From Streptomyces flavofungini (lineage in GTDB: Bacteria > Actinomycetota > Actinomycetes > Streptomycetales > Streptomycetaceae): 64,000 bases of DNA. The stretch spans positions 7,281,001 through 7,345,000 of the forward strand of contig NZ_CP128846.1 in NCBI RefSeq assembly GCF_030388665.1, given 5' to 3'. A model generated the notes under the pieces. It was not told the DNA's origin. It searched no databases and saw only the letters and a list, made by a program, of their open reading frames with translations. A program made the translations under genes and the position numbers. Each line of letters begins with the position of its first letter. Position 1 is the first letter of the stretch. Shown one piece after another: positions 23,870 through 31,472 of this stretch.

Positions 23870-25094
23870 GCAGCGCCGACACCGCGACCACGGCCCCGAG
23901 CGCCATCACCTCGGCGCGCGCGGGCACGTACGTGGTCAGCGTGCTCCGAGGGGACCGCTTCAGCCGACGGCGGGAGAGCAGCGCGAGGACGGCGACGACG
24001 GCCACGAGCAGCACCTTGGCGAGCAGGGTGCGGCCGTACGCCGTCTCCGTCAGCTGGTCGGCCACGGTGTCCGGCGGCATGCGGCGCAGCGTGCTGACGA
24101 TTCCGCTCGCGGTGATCGCGGCGAACAGGACGGCGGCCACGCGCGCGTAGCGGCCGAGCACGGCGACGCCCGCCTCCGGGGCGGTCCTTCGCCAGCTCCG
24201 CAGCGTACGCAGCGCGTACAGCAGGCCGCCCGCCCACAGCGCCGCGCACGTCAGATGCACCAGGGTGAGCCCCGAGCCGACGAGCGCGGCCTCCTCCGTC
24301 GGCGGGTGCGCGCGCAGCGCCTCCGCCACGATCACGGCGGCCAGCGGCAGGAGCGAGCTGTCCGGGCGGCGCGAGCGGGCGCAGAGCGCGGCCACGACGA
24401 AGGCGTTGACCTCGAGGAGCGCGAGGCGGCCGTCCCGCGACTGGTAGAGCCCGCCGACGTCCAGGTCGGACGGCTGGTGCGGCACCAGGTTGCCGCTGGC
24501 GACGATCGAGGCGAGGCCGAGCGCGGCGACACCGCCCGCGACGGCCGCCCACCACCCCCACCCCGGGGGCGCCGAGGCGAGCGGCGCCCCCGGCACGCGG
24601 CGCGCGAGCCGCCGTACGAACACCTCGCCCACCTGCACGCACAGCGCGGCGAACAGCACCGTCCGCAGGAACGTGATCCCCGGCGTGCCCGGGGCCTCCG
24701 CCTCACCCGTGCCGTCCAGGACGGCTGTCGGTCCGAAGAGGGGCACCACGGCCGCGACGGCCACGAGGACGAGCACGGCGACGGCGCGGCGGGAGGACGG
24801 GCGGCGGGGCGCGGTGACATGGGGAGCCGCGGGCGGGGCGGCGGGCGCGGCGGGCGGCGCGGAGGGGTACTCCGTACGCCGCACGGTGAGGTGCAACGTG
24901 TCGGCCGGGTCCGGATACGCCGTGTCGGGCGCGGCCGGACGCGTCCTGTCGGACGGGGCCGCGGGCGCGTCGGCCGGGCTCGCGTACCCCGGATGGTGCG
25001 GCGAGGCTGCATACCCGGTGTGCGACGAGGCGGCGGCCGTCCCGGCCGTGGCCTCGCCTCCCGGGTCCCCTGGCGGTCGTATGGAGCTCACCAC
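23838..25094 (-). CDS. CopD family copper resistance membrane protein
   Basis: About 418 residues. After a long Pro/Ala-rich cytoplasmic N-terminus (about 100 residues) come eight hydrophobic segments. The CopD domain is in the second half: LTLVHLTCAALWAGGLLYAL (with the family HxxxxxxWxGG motif), AAVLFAAITASGI, YGRTLLAKVLLV. CopD proteins move copper across the membrane; no CopC partner is adjacent. GTG at 25094 was chosen with GGTGAAG upstream; a GTG three bases on and a TTG at 25127 are alternatives. The gene follows the CoA-transferase gene on the same strand by 81 bp. Confidence 0.85.
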   Translation of the reverse strand: MVSSIRPPGDPGGEATAGTAAASSHTGYAASPHHPGYASPADAPAAPSDRTRPAAPDTAYPDPADTLHLTVRRTEYPSAPPAAPAAPPAAPHVTAPRRPSSRRAVAVLVLVAVAAVVPLFGPTAVLDGTGEAEAPGTPGITFLRTVLFAALCVQVGEVFVRRLARRVPGAPLASAPPGWGWWAAVAGGVAALGLASIVASGNLVPHQPSDLDVGGLYQSRDGRLALLEVNAFVVAALCARSRRPDSSLLPLAAVIVAEALRAHPPTEEAALVGSGLTLVHLTCAALWAGGLLYALRTLRSWRRTAPEAGVAVLGRYARVAAVLFAAITASGIVSTLRRMPPDTVADQLTETAYGRTLLAKVLLVAVVAVLALLSRRRLKRSPRSTLTTYVPARAEVMALGAVVAVSALLTVVPVPIRW

Positions 25095-25175
25095 AAGATC
25101 TTCACCAGTCGTCGCACTCCTGGGCAAGTCCGGGCAAACAACTGGTGGAACGTCATTCCGCCCATCCGGTCCCGC

Positions 25176-26693
25176 TCACCGCCACACAGGGGCGTCCCCG
25201 CCCCAATCGCCCGGTGGCCGCTCCCAGTTCACGGGTCCGCCTTCGAAGGACACCGGCGGCAGGGCGTACCGCAGCCGCCCCAGGGGACCGTCCGTCCCGG
25301 TGAGCCACGGATCCGCCGCGTACGCCGGCCAGGTCGTGAGCCACGCGGCCGTCCGCGCGAGGGCGAGCCGCACCACAGGCGTGCCCCCCGTGCCGTCGGC
25401 GGGGTCCCTCAGCCGCTCGGACAGCGACCGCAGCACCGCGGCGGCCAGCAGATAGCCCGTGCCGTGGTCCAGCGCCTGCGCGGGCAGCGCGCCGGGCGCG
25501 TCCGGCGCGCCCTCGACCACCGCGATGCCCGTGGCCACCTGCACCAGGCTGTCGAAGCCGCGGCGGCCGGACCACGGGCCGCTCGCGCCCCACGCCGAGA
25601 GCTGCGCCACGACGAGGCCGGGCCGCCGCTCGGCCAGCGCCTCGGGGGCGAGCCCGAACCGGTCGAGCGTGCCGGGCCGGTATCCGGTCACGACCACGTC
25701 GGCGCGGGCGAGCAGGTCCTCGAAGGCGCGCCGGTCCGCGGGGGCGCCGAGGTCGAGGGTGGCGGAGCGCTTGCCGAAGCCCGTGTCGGCGTGCTGGTCG
25801 GGGAGTTCGGGCAGGTGCGGCGGGTCGACGCGCAGCACGTCGGCGCCGAGCAGGGCGAGCGTACGGGTGGCTACCGGCCCCGCGATGACGCGCGTGAGGT
25901 CGAGGACGCGCAGCCCGGCGGCGGGCAGCAGCGGGTCCGTGGCCGTCGGCCGGAGGGGCGCCGTCGCGGGCGGTGCGCCGTCGCCGAGCCGCTCCCGGCC
26001 CACCAGGGCGAGCCCGGCCACCGCGGCCCCCTGCGGATGCGCGGCCCACTCCTGTGGCGTGCGCAGGGCGACGGCCAGGCCTCCGGCGGCGTACACCGCC
26101 TCCTCGGCCTCGGCGGCGGCCAGCCCCGCGAGGCGGGCGCCGACGCGCTCGACGGACGCCTCGCCGTCGCCGAGGCCCAGCGCGGCGAGCAGGCGGGCCC
26201 GGTGGTGCGGGTAGTTGGCGTGCGTGCGCACCCAGCCGTCGGCGGTGCGCCAGAACCGCGACAGGGGCGCGAACGACTCCGGCGCGCGCCCGTTGACGAG
26301 CAGGTGCCGTTCACTGGCGAACGCGGCGGCCACCGCACCGTCGTCCACGCGCGCGTGCGGCACGTCCCGCCCCGTGCGCAGGGCCGCCAACTCGGCGGCG
26401 GCGAGCGCGCAGACGCCCGCACAGGACCGCGCGAGCGCCCGCACCGGGAGCCGCGCGGGCAGGGTGTCCTCGCGTACGACGGGGGAGAGCCGGGACAGGA
26501 GCGCGGGGTCGCCCCCGAGCGCGTCCCAGGCGACCGCGGCACCGTCCAACGGCCCCGGGATCCGGGCGTCGTGTCCTGGGGCACCGGCGTCGTGTCCTGG
26601 GGCACCGGCGTCGTGCCCCGGGACCACGGCTTCGTCCCACGGCCCTGGAGCCGGTGCTTCGTCCCACGGGCCCGGAACCACGGCCCCGCTCAC
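25176..26693 (-). CDS. CaiB/BaiF family CoA transferase, two-domain
   Basis: A 505-residue protein. The family signature LRVLDLTRVIAGPVATRTLA starts near residue 250, then GADVLRVDPP, KRSATLDLGAPADRRAFEDL and GYRPGTLDRFGLAPE. In ordinary members this signature is at the N-terminus, so here a second CoA-transferase-like half (about 50-240, with RFWRTADGWVRTHANYPHH) precedes it, as in fused actinobacterial forms. The first 45 residues hold 7-residue repeats (GHDAGAP) encoded by a 21-bp array. It transfers CoA between acids; the substrate is unknown. The palindrome TGCATCATGCA (26730-26740) lies just upstream. Confidence 0.85.
   Translation of the reverse strand: MSGAVVPGPWDEAPAPGPWDEAVVPGHDAGAPGHDAGAPGHDARIPGPLDGAAVAWDALGGDPALLSRLSPVVREDTLPARLPVRALARSCAGVCALAAAELAALRTGRDVPHARVDDGAVAAAFASERHLLVNGRAPESFAPLSRFWRTADGWVRTHANYPHHRARLLAALGLGDGEASVERVGARLAGLAAAEAEEAVYAAGGLAVALRTPQEWAAHPQGAAVAGLALVGRERLGDGAPPATAPLRPTATDPLLPAAGLRVLDLTRVIAGPVATRTLALLGADVLRVDPPHLPELPDQHADTGFGKRSATLDLGAPADRRAFEDLLARADVVVTGYRPGTLDRFGLAPEALAERRPGLVVAQLSAWGASGPWSGRRGFDSLVQVATGIAVVEGAPDAPGALPAQALDHGTGYLLAAAVLRSLSERLRDPADGTGGTPVVRLALARTAAWLTTWPAYAADPWLTGTDGPLGRLRYALPPVSFEGGPVNWERPPGDWGGDAPVWR
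26571..26612 (-). repeat. 21-bp tandem repeat inside the CoA-transferase gene
   Basis: Two perfect copies of a 21-bp unit (26571-26591 and 26592-26612), with a degenerate third copy starting at 26613, encode GHDAGAP repeats near the N-terminus. The array keeps frame, so length changes would not break the gene. Confidence 0.85.
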
Positions 26694-26729
26694 CGGTCCC
26701 CGCTTCCCACCAGCGCTCCCAAGGGTGAT

Positions 26730-26740
26730 TGCATCATGCA
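26730..26740. promoter_or_regulatory. Palindrome upstream of the CoA-transferase gene
   Basis: TGCAT-C-ATGCA, a perfect 5-bp inverted repeat with one centre base, 37 bp upstream of the start codon and in the most AT-rich part of the spacer. It may be an operator; the regulator is unknown. Confidence 0.4.
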
Positions 26741-26744
26741 GTCA

Positions 26745-27368
26745 CTATGCCGTGCCCGCGGGCGGATACCCCGCCGACCCCGGCTCCGCGGCGCCCGGCC
26801 CGGCAGCCCCCGGGTGCACCGCCCCCGGCGCCGAAGCCGCCGACCACCACAGCCTGATCTCCTTCGTCGGGTCGGACGGCCGCAGCTCCCAGCCGCGTCG
26901 GGTGGCCGCCTCGACGACGTACGCGCCGCCGACGCCCCGGAAGGTGCGCCACGGCACCTCGCACTCCGGTGAGGGCGCGGGCTTCTTCGGGGCCCTGGGC
27001 TTGGACGCGTTCTTCGTCCACTTGTCCAGGTACGCGTCGACTCGCGCGGCGTAGAAGGCGGTGTCGCCCTCGTGGTTCAGCTCGGGCCAGGTCACGGTCC
27101 AGCGCGGCCAGACGGAGATCTTGCCGAACAAGGAGTCCATGGCGCGATCCGCGCCGCGCTCGAAGCCCGGGATGATGGTCAGGATCTCGGCGAACATCGC
27201 GACGACGATCATGGCGAGCGCCGCCACAAGGAGCAGCAGCCACCACACCGGAAGGACCAGCACGGTGAGCACGAACCGGACCCACAACTGCCATCCGGGG
27301 CGGGCGGGTTCGGCCTGCCACTGCTGCTGGCCCTCGTAGACGAACGTCGAGTCCTGGTACGCGTACAT
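26745..27368 (-). CDS. Hypothetical membrane protein
   Basis: A 207-residue protein starting MYAYQDSTFVYEGQQQWQAE. One long hydrophobic region (about 28-65, FVLTVLVLPVWWLLLLVAAL and beyond) probably forms a helical hairpin, followed by a soluble domain with FGKISVWPRWTVTWPELNHE and RRGWELRPSDPTKEIRLWW. The tail is Ala/Pro/Gly-rich. The ATG at 27368 is preferred because GAGAGG lies nine bases upstream; an ATG nine bases earlier would abut that site. I recall similar unnamed proteins in Streptomyces but no function. It lies between the CoA-transferase gene and the subtilases, all on the minus strand. Confidence 0.7.
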   Translation of the reverse strand: MYAYQDSTFVYEGQQQWQAEPARPGWQLWVRFVLTVLVLPVWWLLLLVAALAMIVVAMFAEILTIIPGFERGADRAMDSLFGKISVWPRWTVTWPELNHEGDTAFYAARVDAYLDKWTKNASKPRAPKKPAPSPECEVPWRTFRGVGGAYVVEAATRRGWELRPSDPTKEIRLWWSAASAPGAVHPGAAGPGAAEPGSAGYPPAGTA

Positions 27369-27478
27369 GTGCGGCATCCTCTCGTGAGGGGCCGGACGGC
27401 GCGCACGCCGCCCGGCCCCTCACCGCCCCGCTCACCGCGAGGCGTCGTGTCAGCGGGGCGCGGCTCGCGCCCCGCGTC

Positions 27479-29065
27479 CTACTTCCTGACGGCGTCCAGC
27501 GCGTCGGACATGCCGACGCCGTAGAAGCCGTTCTTGTTCTTCCCGCCCGCGCACACCGCGTCGACCTTGCCGTCGCCGTCGATGTCGTAGGGGTCGGTGC
27601 ACGCCATCGCGTCGGCCTGGCGGTAGAGCAGGGCCTTCACCCGGGCCGCGGAGGCCTTCGGGTGCGTCGACTTGATGAGCGCGGCGACGCCCGCGGTGTG
27701 CGGCGACGCCATCGACGTACCGGCCTTGTAGCCGAACTTGCCGCCCGGCAGCGTCGACAGGATGAGACCGCTGGTGGCGGGCGGCTGCGGCTTCTGGAAG
27801 GCGGTGGAGTCGCCGCCCGGCGCCGCGATGTCGATGACGCCCTTGCCGTAGTTCGAGAACGACGACTTGATGCCCTTCGCGCCCGTGGAGGACACGGTCA
27901 CCACGCCCGGGAGCTGCGACGGTATGTCGAAGCAGTCAGCGGTCTTGATGGTCCGCTCGACGGGCGTCGTGTCGTTGGGGCTGGACTCGTCGACGATCTC
28001 GTCCTGGGCGAGGTCCGTCTTCGCGTTGCCGGCCGCGGCGACGTTCACCGCGCCCTTGCGCTCCGCGTACCTGGTGGCCCGTCCGACCGCGTCGACCAGT
28101 GCCTTCTGGTCGGCGTCGGTACGGCAGTTGAACAGCCACGGGTCGGTGTAGTAGCTGCTGTTGGTGACGTCCACGCCGTGGTCGGCCGCCCACATGAAGC
28201 CGCAGACGACGGCCTCCGTGTAGTAGAGGCCGGTGGCGGGCTCGGCCACCTTCAGGCTCGCGACCTTCACGCCCGGCGCGACCCCCGTGACACCGGTGCC
28301 GTTCTTCGCGGCGGCGATGGTGCCCGCCACGTGCATGCCGTGGTCGCTCTCGTTGGCCACCGGCCGCCACGCGTTGTCCTTCTGCGTGGGCACGCCGCCC
28401 AGACAGCTCGCGGACGCGCGCCTGTCGAAGTTCGGCGCGATGTCCGGGTGGGTGTCGTCGACGCCGGAGTCGAGCACGCCGACGGTCACCTTCGGGCTGC
28501 CGAGGGAGACCTTGTGGGCCTGGTCCGCCTTCATGGCGGGCAGGTCCCACTGCAGCGGCTCCAGCTCGTCCTGGTCGCCCGCGGCCTTGCCCGCCGCGGC
28601 CTTCGCCTCCTTGGCGGACAGCGGCCGCGCGGCGTCGATGTCGTCGCTGGACTGCGCCGACAGCGGCGCCGTGCGCGTGGCACCGGCCGACTGCACGCCC
28701 TTGACCTTGCGGATCGTCTTCGCGAAGTCGGGGTTCGCGGAGTGGACGACGATCACACCGATCTTGTCGTAGGAGATCACGACCTTGCCGTCGGCCTTGG
28801 CGATGGCCTTCTTGACGTACTTGGCCACCCAACCGCCGTGCCCGGTGCGGACGTTGACGACATAGCTCATCGTCGAACCGTCCGCGGGCGCGGCGGCGGC
28901 GAGCACGCCGACGCCCGGGGCCGCCGGGGCCGCCGCCGGAGCGTCGCTCTGCGCGGACGCGGTGCCCGGCAGGAAGGCGAGCGCGGAGACCACCGCGACG
29001 CCGAGGGGAAGGGCGACGGCGCGCCGTCCGGCCCGGCCGGTCCTGCTGGTGTGCTTGCTGCTCAA
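27479..29065 (-). CDS. Secreted subtilisin-like serine peptidase (S8), second of tandem pair
   Basis: A 528-residue exported protease. A signal peptide (RRAVALPLGVAVVSALAFLP, cleavage likely after GTASA) is followed by an inhibitor-I9-like propeptide region (SYVVNVRTGHGGWVAKYVKK to about 130). The catalytic triad is Asp in VLDSGVDDTHPD, His in DHGMHVAGT and Ser in AGTSMASPHTAG. The last 50 residues hold DIDGDGKVDAVC, an EF-hand-like calcium loop, and GGKNKNGFYG shared with the neighbour. It is 13 bp downstream of its paralogue, so both are probably cotranscribed. The two differ markedly in surface residues, suggesting different substrates. Confidence 0.92.
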   Translation of the reverse strand: MSSKHTSRTGRAGRRAVALPLGVAVVSALAFLPGTASAQSDAPAAAPAAPGVGVLAAAAPADGSTMSYVVNVRTGHGGWVAKYVKKAIAKADGKVVISYDKIGVIVVHSANPDFAKTIRKVKGVQSAGATRTAPLSAQSSDDIDAARPLSAKEAKAAAGKAAGDQDELEPLQWDLPAMKADQAHKVSLGSPKVTVGVLDSGVDDTHPDIAPNFDRRASASCLGGVPTQKDNAWRPVANESDHGMHVAGTIAAAKNGTGVTGVAPGVKVASLKVAEPATGLYYTEAVVCGFMWAADHGVDVTNSSYYTDPWLFNCRTDADQKALVDAVGRATRYAERKGAVNVAAAGNAKTDLAQDEIVDESSPNDTTPVERTIKTADCFDIPSQLPGVVTVSSTGAKGIKSSFSNYGKGVIDIAAPGGDSTAFQKPQPPATSGLILSTLPGGKFGYKAGTSMASPHTAGVAALIKSTHPKASAARVKALLYRQADAMACTDPYDIDGDGKVDAVCAGGKNKNGFYGVGMSDALDAVRK

Positions 29066-29078
29066 GGTGCCGTTCCCC

Positions 29079-30662
29079 TTACTTCTTCACGGCGTCGAGC
29101 GCGTCGACGATCCCGTGGCCGTAGAAGCCGTTCTTGTTCTTGCCGCCCTTGCAGACGGCGTCGACCTTGCCGTCACCGTCCGGGTCGTACGGCTTCGTCG
29201 GGCAGCCCGGGTTGTCGGCCTGCCGCTTGAGCAGCCGCTGCAGCTCGGCCGGGCCCGCCTTCGGGTGCGTCGACTTCAGCAGCGCCGCGACACCCGCCGC
29301 GTGCGGGGAGGCCATGGACGTGCCCTGCAGCCACGCGTACTGGCCGCCCGGCATCGTGGAGAGGATGCCGCCGTCCTTGGAGGGGGTGTCGGTCGGCTTC
29401 TGGTAGCGCCGGTCGCCGCCGGGCGCCGCCACGTCGACGACGCCGTTGCCGTACGTCGAGTAGTACGACTTGGCCTTGTACACGCCCGTCGCGCTGACCG
29501 TGACGACACCCGGGAGCTGGGTCGGGAGGTCGAGGCACTCGTGCGGGTCGATGGTGCGGGTGACCGGCGTGGAGTCGTCGGGGCTGGAGTCGTCGACGAT
29601 CTCGTCCGCGTCCAGGTCGTGGTTGGAGTTGCCCGCGGAGGCGAGGTTCAGGGTGCCCTTCTTCTGGGCGTAGAGCTGGGCGCGGTTGACCGCGTCGAGG
29701 ATGGCCCGCTGGTCCGGGTCGTCCTTGCAGTTGTACAGCCACGGGTCCACGTAGTAGCTGTTGTTGGTGATCTCGATGCCGTTGTCGGCGGCGAACACGA
29801 AGGCGCAGACCACGCTCTCCGGGAAGAACAGCTCGCTGACCGGGTCGGCCACCTTGATGCCCGCGACCTTCACGCCGGGCGCGACCCCCGCGACGCCGAC
29901 GTTGTTGCGCGCGGCGGCCACCTCGCCCGCCACGTGGGTGCCGTGGTAGTGCTCGGGCTTCGCCGGGCGCCAGGCGCCGGGGGAGGTGTCGGCCTTGCCG
30001 CCGACGCAGCTCGCGGACTGCTTGGCCGAGAAGTTGGGCGCGAGGTCGGGGTGGGTGTCGTCCACGCCGGTGTCGATGACGCCGACGGTGACCTTCTTGC
30101 TGCCCGGGTTGATCTTCGCCGCCTTGTCGGCGCCGATGGCCCGCAGGTCCCACTGGTCGGCTTCCAGCGGCTCCTGGGCGGCGGCGCCGCCCTTGCCCGC
30201 CGCGGCCCGCTCCTTGAGCGCCTTGGCCTGCTCCTTCGAGACGAAGGACGGCGCGCCCTCCTGCGTGGTGGCGGCGGGGGTGAGCGGGGAGGTGCGGGTG
30301 GCGCCCGCGGAGTGCACACCGCGCACGTCGCGCAGCGTCCTGCCGAAGTCCGGATTGGCCGAGTGGGCGACGATCACGCCAATTTTCGCGTACGTGACGA
30401 CGACCGTGCCGTCGGCCTTGGCTATCGCCTTCTTCACCCGCGCCAACGTCTTGGCGTCGGACCTGGTGTTGACGACGTACGCCAGCTTGCCGGCCGCGTC
30501 GGTGTCCGCGGCCCGCGCCGTGCTGGAGCCGGGGGCGTCGAGCGGGGCGGCGGTCGCGGCGCCGGGCGCGAAGCCGACCGCTGCGGCGAGCGCGACACCG
30601 AGCGGCAGCGCGAGCGCCAGGCGTCTGGAGCGCGACGTGCGTGACGAGCGCAGATGAGCCAT
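29079..30662 (-). CDS. Secreted subtilisin-like serine peptidase (S8), first of tandem pair
   Basis: A 527-residue paralogue of the downstream protease with the same order: Arg-rich signal peptide (LALALPLGVALAAAVGFAPG), propeptide with AYVVNTRSDAKTLARVKKAI, then triad Asp in VIDTGVDDTHPDL, His in HYHGTHVAGE and Ser in QGTSMASPHAAG. The end has DPDGDGKVDAVC and GGKNKNGFYGHGIVDALDAV. It starts the two-gene operon; a TTGCTG-N18-TAACTT promoter and a leader hairpin lie just upstream. It is exported by Sec or Tat (twin Arg in SRSRRLALAL is compatible with either). Confidence 0.92.
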   Translation of the reverse strand: MAHLRSSRTSRSRRLALALPLGVALAAAVGFAPGAATAAPLDAPGSSTARAADTDAAGKLAYVVNTRSDAKTLARVKKAIAKADGTVVVTYAKIGVIVAHSANPDFGRTLRDVRGVHSAGATRTSPLTPAATTQEGAPSFVSKEQAKALKERAAAGKGGAAAQEPLEADQWDLRAIGADKAAKINPGSKKVTVGVIDTGVDDTHPDLAPNFSAKQSASCVGGKADTSPGAWRPAKPEHYHGTHVAGEVAAARNNVGVAGVAPGVKVAGIKVADPVSELFFPESVVCAFVFAADNGIEITNNSYYVDPWLYNCKDDPDQRAILDAVNRAQLYAQKKGTLNLASAGNSNHDLDADEIVDDSSPDDSTPVTRTIDPHECLDLPTQLPGVVTVSATGVYKAKSYYSTYGNGVVDVAAPGGDRRYQKPTDTPSKDGGILSTMPGGQYAWLQGTSMASPHAAGVAALLKSTHPKAGPAELQRLLKRQADNPGCPTKPYDPDGDGKVDAVCKGGKNKNGFYGHGIVDALDAVKK

Positions 30663-30690
30663 GGGATCTCCACATCATCCGGATACGGAA

Positions 30691-30719
30691 CTGCCCGAAC
30701 ACTGCTGGTGCTCGGGCAG
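30691..30719 (-). promoter_or_regulatory. Leader hairpin of the subtilase operon
   Basis: CTGCCCGA and TCGGGCAG (8 bp, perfect) close an 11-bp stem with one mismatch (CAC/GTG inside) in the 5' untranslated region, about 30 bases before the ATG at 30662. It may affect mRNA stability or translation. Confidence 0.55.
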
Positions 30720-30743
30720 GTGCATGACGAGTGGTGCAGGGTG

Positions 30744-30773
30744 AAGTTATCCCCCGAACTCCCAGGCCAGCAA
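30744..30773 (-). promoter_or_regulatory. Likely promoter of the subtilase operon
   Basis: On the minus strand TTGCTG (30773-30768), 18-bp spacer, TAACTT (30749-30744). The spacing and hexamers fit the housekeeping sigma factor. Transcription would start near 30737, giving a leader of about 75 bases. Confidence 0.5.
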
Positions 30774-30912
30774 TGGCTTCCCGAAGAAAGCGGGAAAAGC
30801 ATGAGTTCGACCGCTTCGGGCGTGCCACCGAGACGTTGAACAGCGGACAGAAGCAATATCGACCCCCTGTCGGATCACGTCCTCGGGGCTTAGCATCACC
30901 ATCCGCGGCCAC

Positions 30913-30926
30913 GTGATCCGTGTCAC
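30913..30926 (+). promoter_or_regulatory. Crp-type binding site upstream of the acetate symporter operon
   Basis: GTG-ATCCGT-GTCAC matches the Streptomyces Crp consensus GTG-N6-GNCAC exactly, and reads GTGA-N6-TCAC as a palindrome. It lies 191 bp before the DUF485 start. Control of acetate uptake by a cAMP receptor protein is plausible from other bacteria; not tested here. Confidence 0.5.
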
Positions 30927-31103
30927 TATCCGTGTCCCTCGTGACGGCCCCGAGAGCAGAGAACGCAGACCCCCATGGACCGCACCGCCCCCGACTCCCC
31001 CCACCTCCCCGCACCTCCCGCACCTTCCGACGCAGCCGACCCCCACTGCCCCGAACCCCCCGCCCCACCTCTCCCCACCGCCCCCGTCCCACGAGGAGAC
31101 TCC

Positions 31104-31472
31104 GTGGCCACCGACGCGCCGCCACCATCGAAGGGCGACTCAGAACCCACCGCCGTCCCGCCCTCCACGGAGGAGTTCGTCGCGGTGCAGCAGAGCGCGG
31201 AGTTCGCCGAACTGCGCACCGCGTACCGCTCGTTCGCGTTCCCGCTGACCATCGCGTTCATCGCCTGGTATCTCGTGTACGTCCTGCTCTCGAACTACGC
31301 GGGCGACTTCATGGGCACCAAGGTGATCGGCAACATCAACGTGGCCCTCGTCCTCGGCCTCGCCCAGTTCCTGACCACGTTCCTGATCGCCTGGTGGTAC
31401 TCCCGCCACGCCGCGGCCAAGCTCGACCCCAAGGCTGACGCCATCAAGTCCCGGATGGAGGGCGGCGCGTGA
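31104..31472 (+). CDS. DUF485 membrane protein (acetate symporter partner)
   Basis: A 122-residue protein with two transmembrane helices (about 52-72, SFAFPLTIAFIAWYLVYVLL, and about 84-106, INVALVLGLAQFLTTFLIAW) and a conserved QQSAEFAELRTAYRSF segment before helix 1. DUF485 proteins are encoded directly upstream of ActP-type symporters and are thought to assist them. The GTG start has GAGGAG five bases upstream. Its stop overlaps the start of the symporter gene (GTGA). Confidence 0.88.
   Translation: MATDAPPPSKGDSEPTAVPPSTEEFVAVQQSAEFAELRTAYRSFAFPLTIAFIAWYLVYVLLSNYAGDFMGTKVIGNINVALVLGLAQFLTTFLIAWWYSRHAAAKLDPKADAIKSRMEGGA

Larger units (their letters stand above)
30663..31103. other. Divergent regulatory region, subtilases / acetate symporter operon
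   Basis: A 441-bp spacer. Left part: minus-strand promoter and leader hairpin for the subtilase pair. Middle: lower GC (30780-30860) with no supported gene. Right part: a Crp-type site at 30913-30926, then a C-rich Pro/Ser-coding stretch. An in-frame ATG at 30975 would add 43 residues to the DUF485 protein, but the composition there looks non-coding. Confidence 0.6.

Noticed and set aside
30975..31103. A longer DUF485 protein starting at ATG 30975
   Set aside because: The extra 43 residues are Pro/Ser-rich with non-coding-like composition, while GTG 31104 has a well-placed GAGGAG and gives the usual family length.
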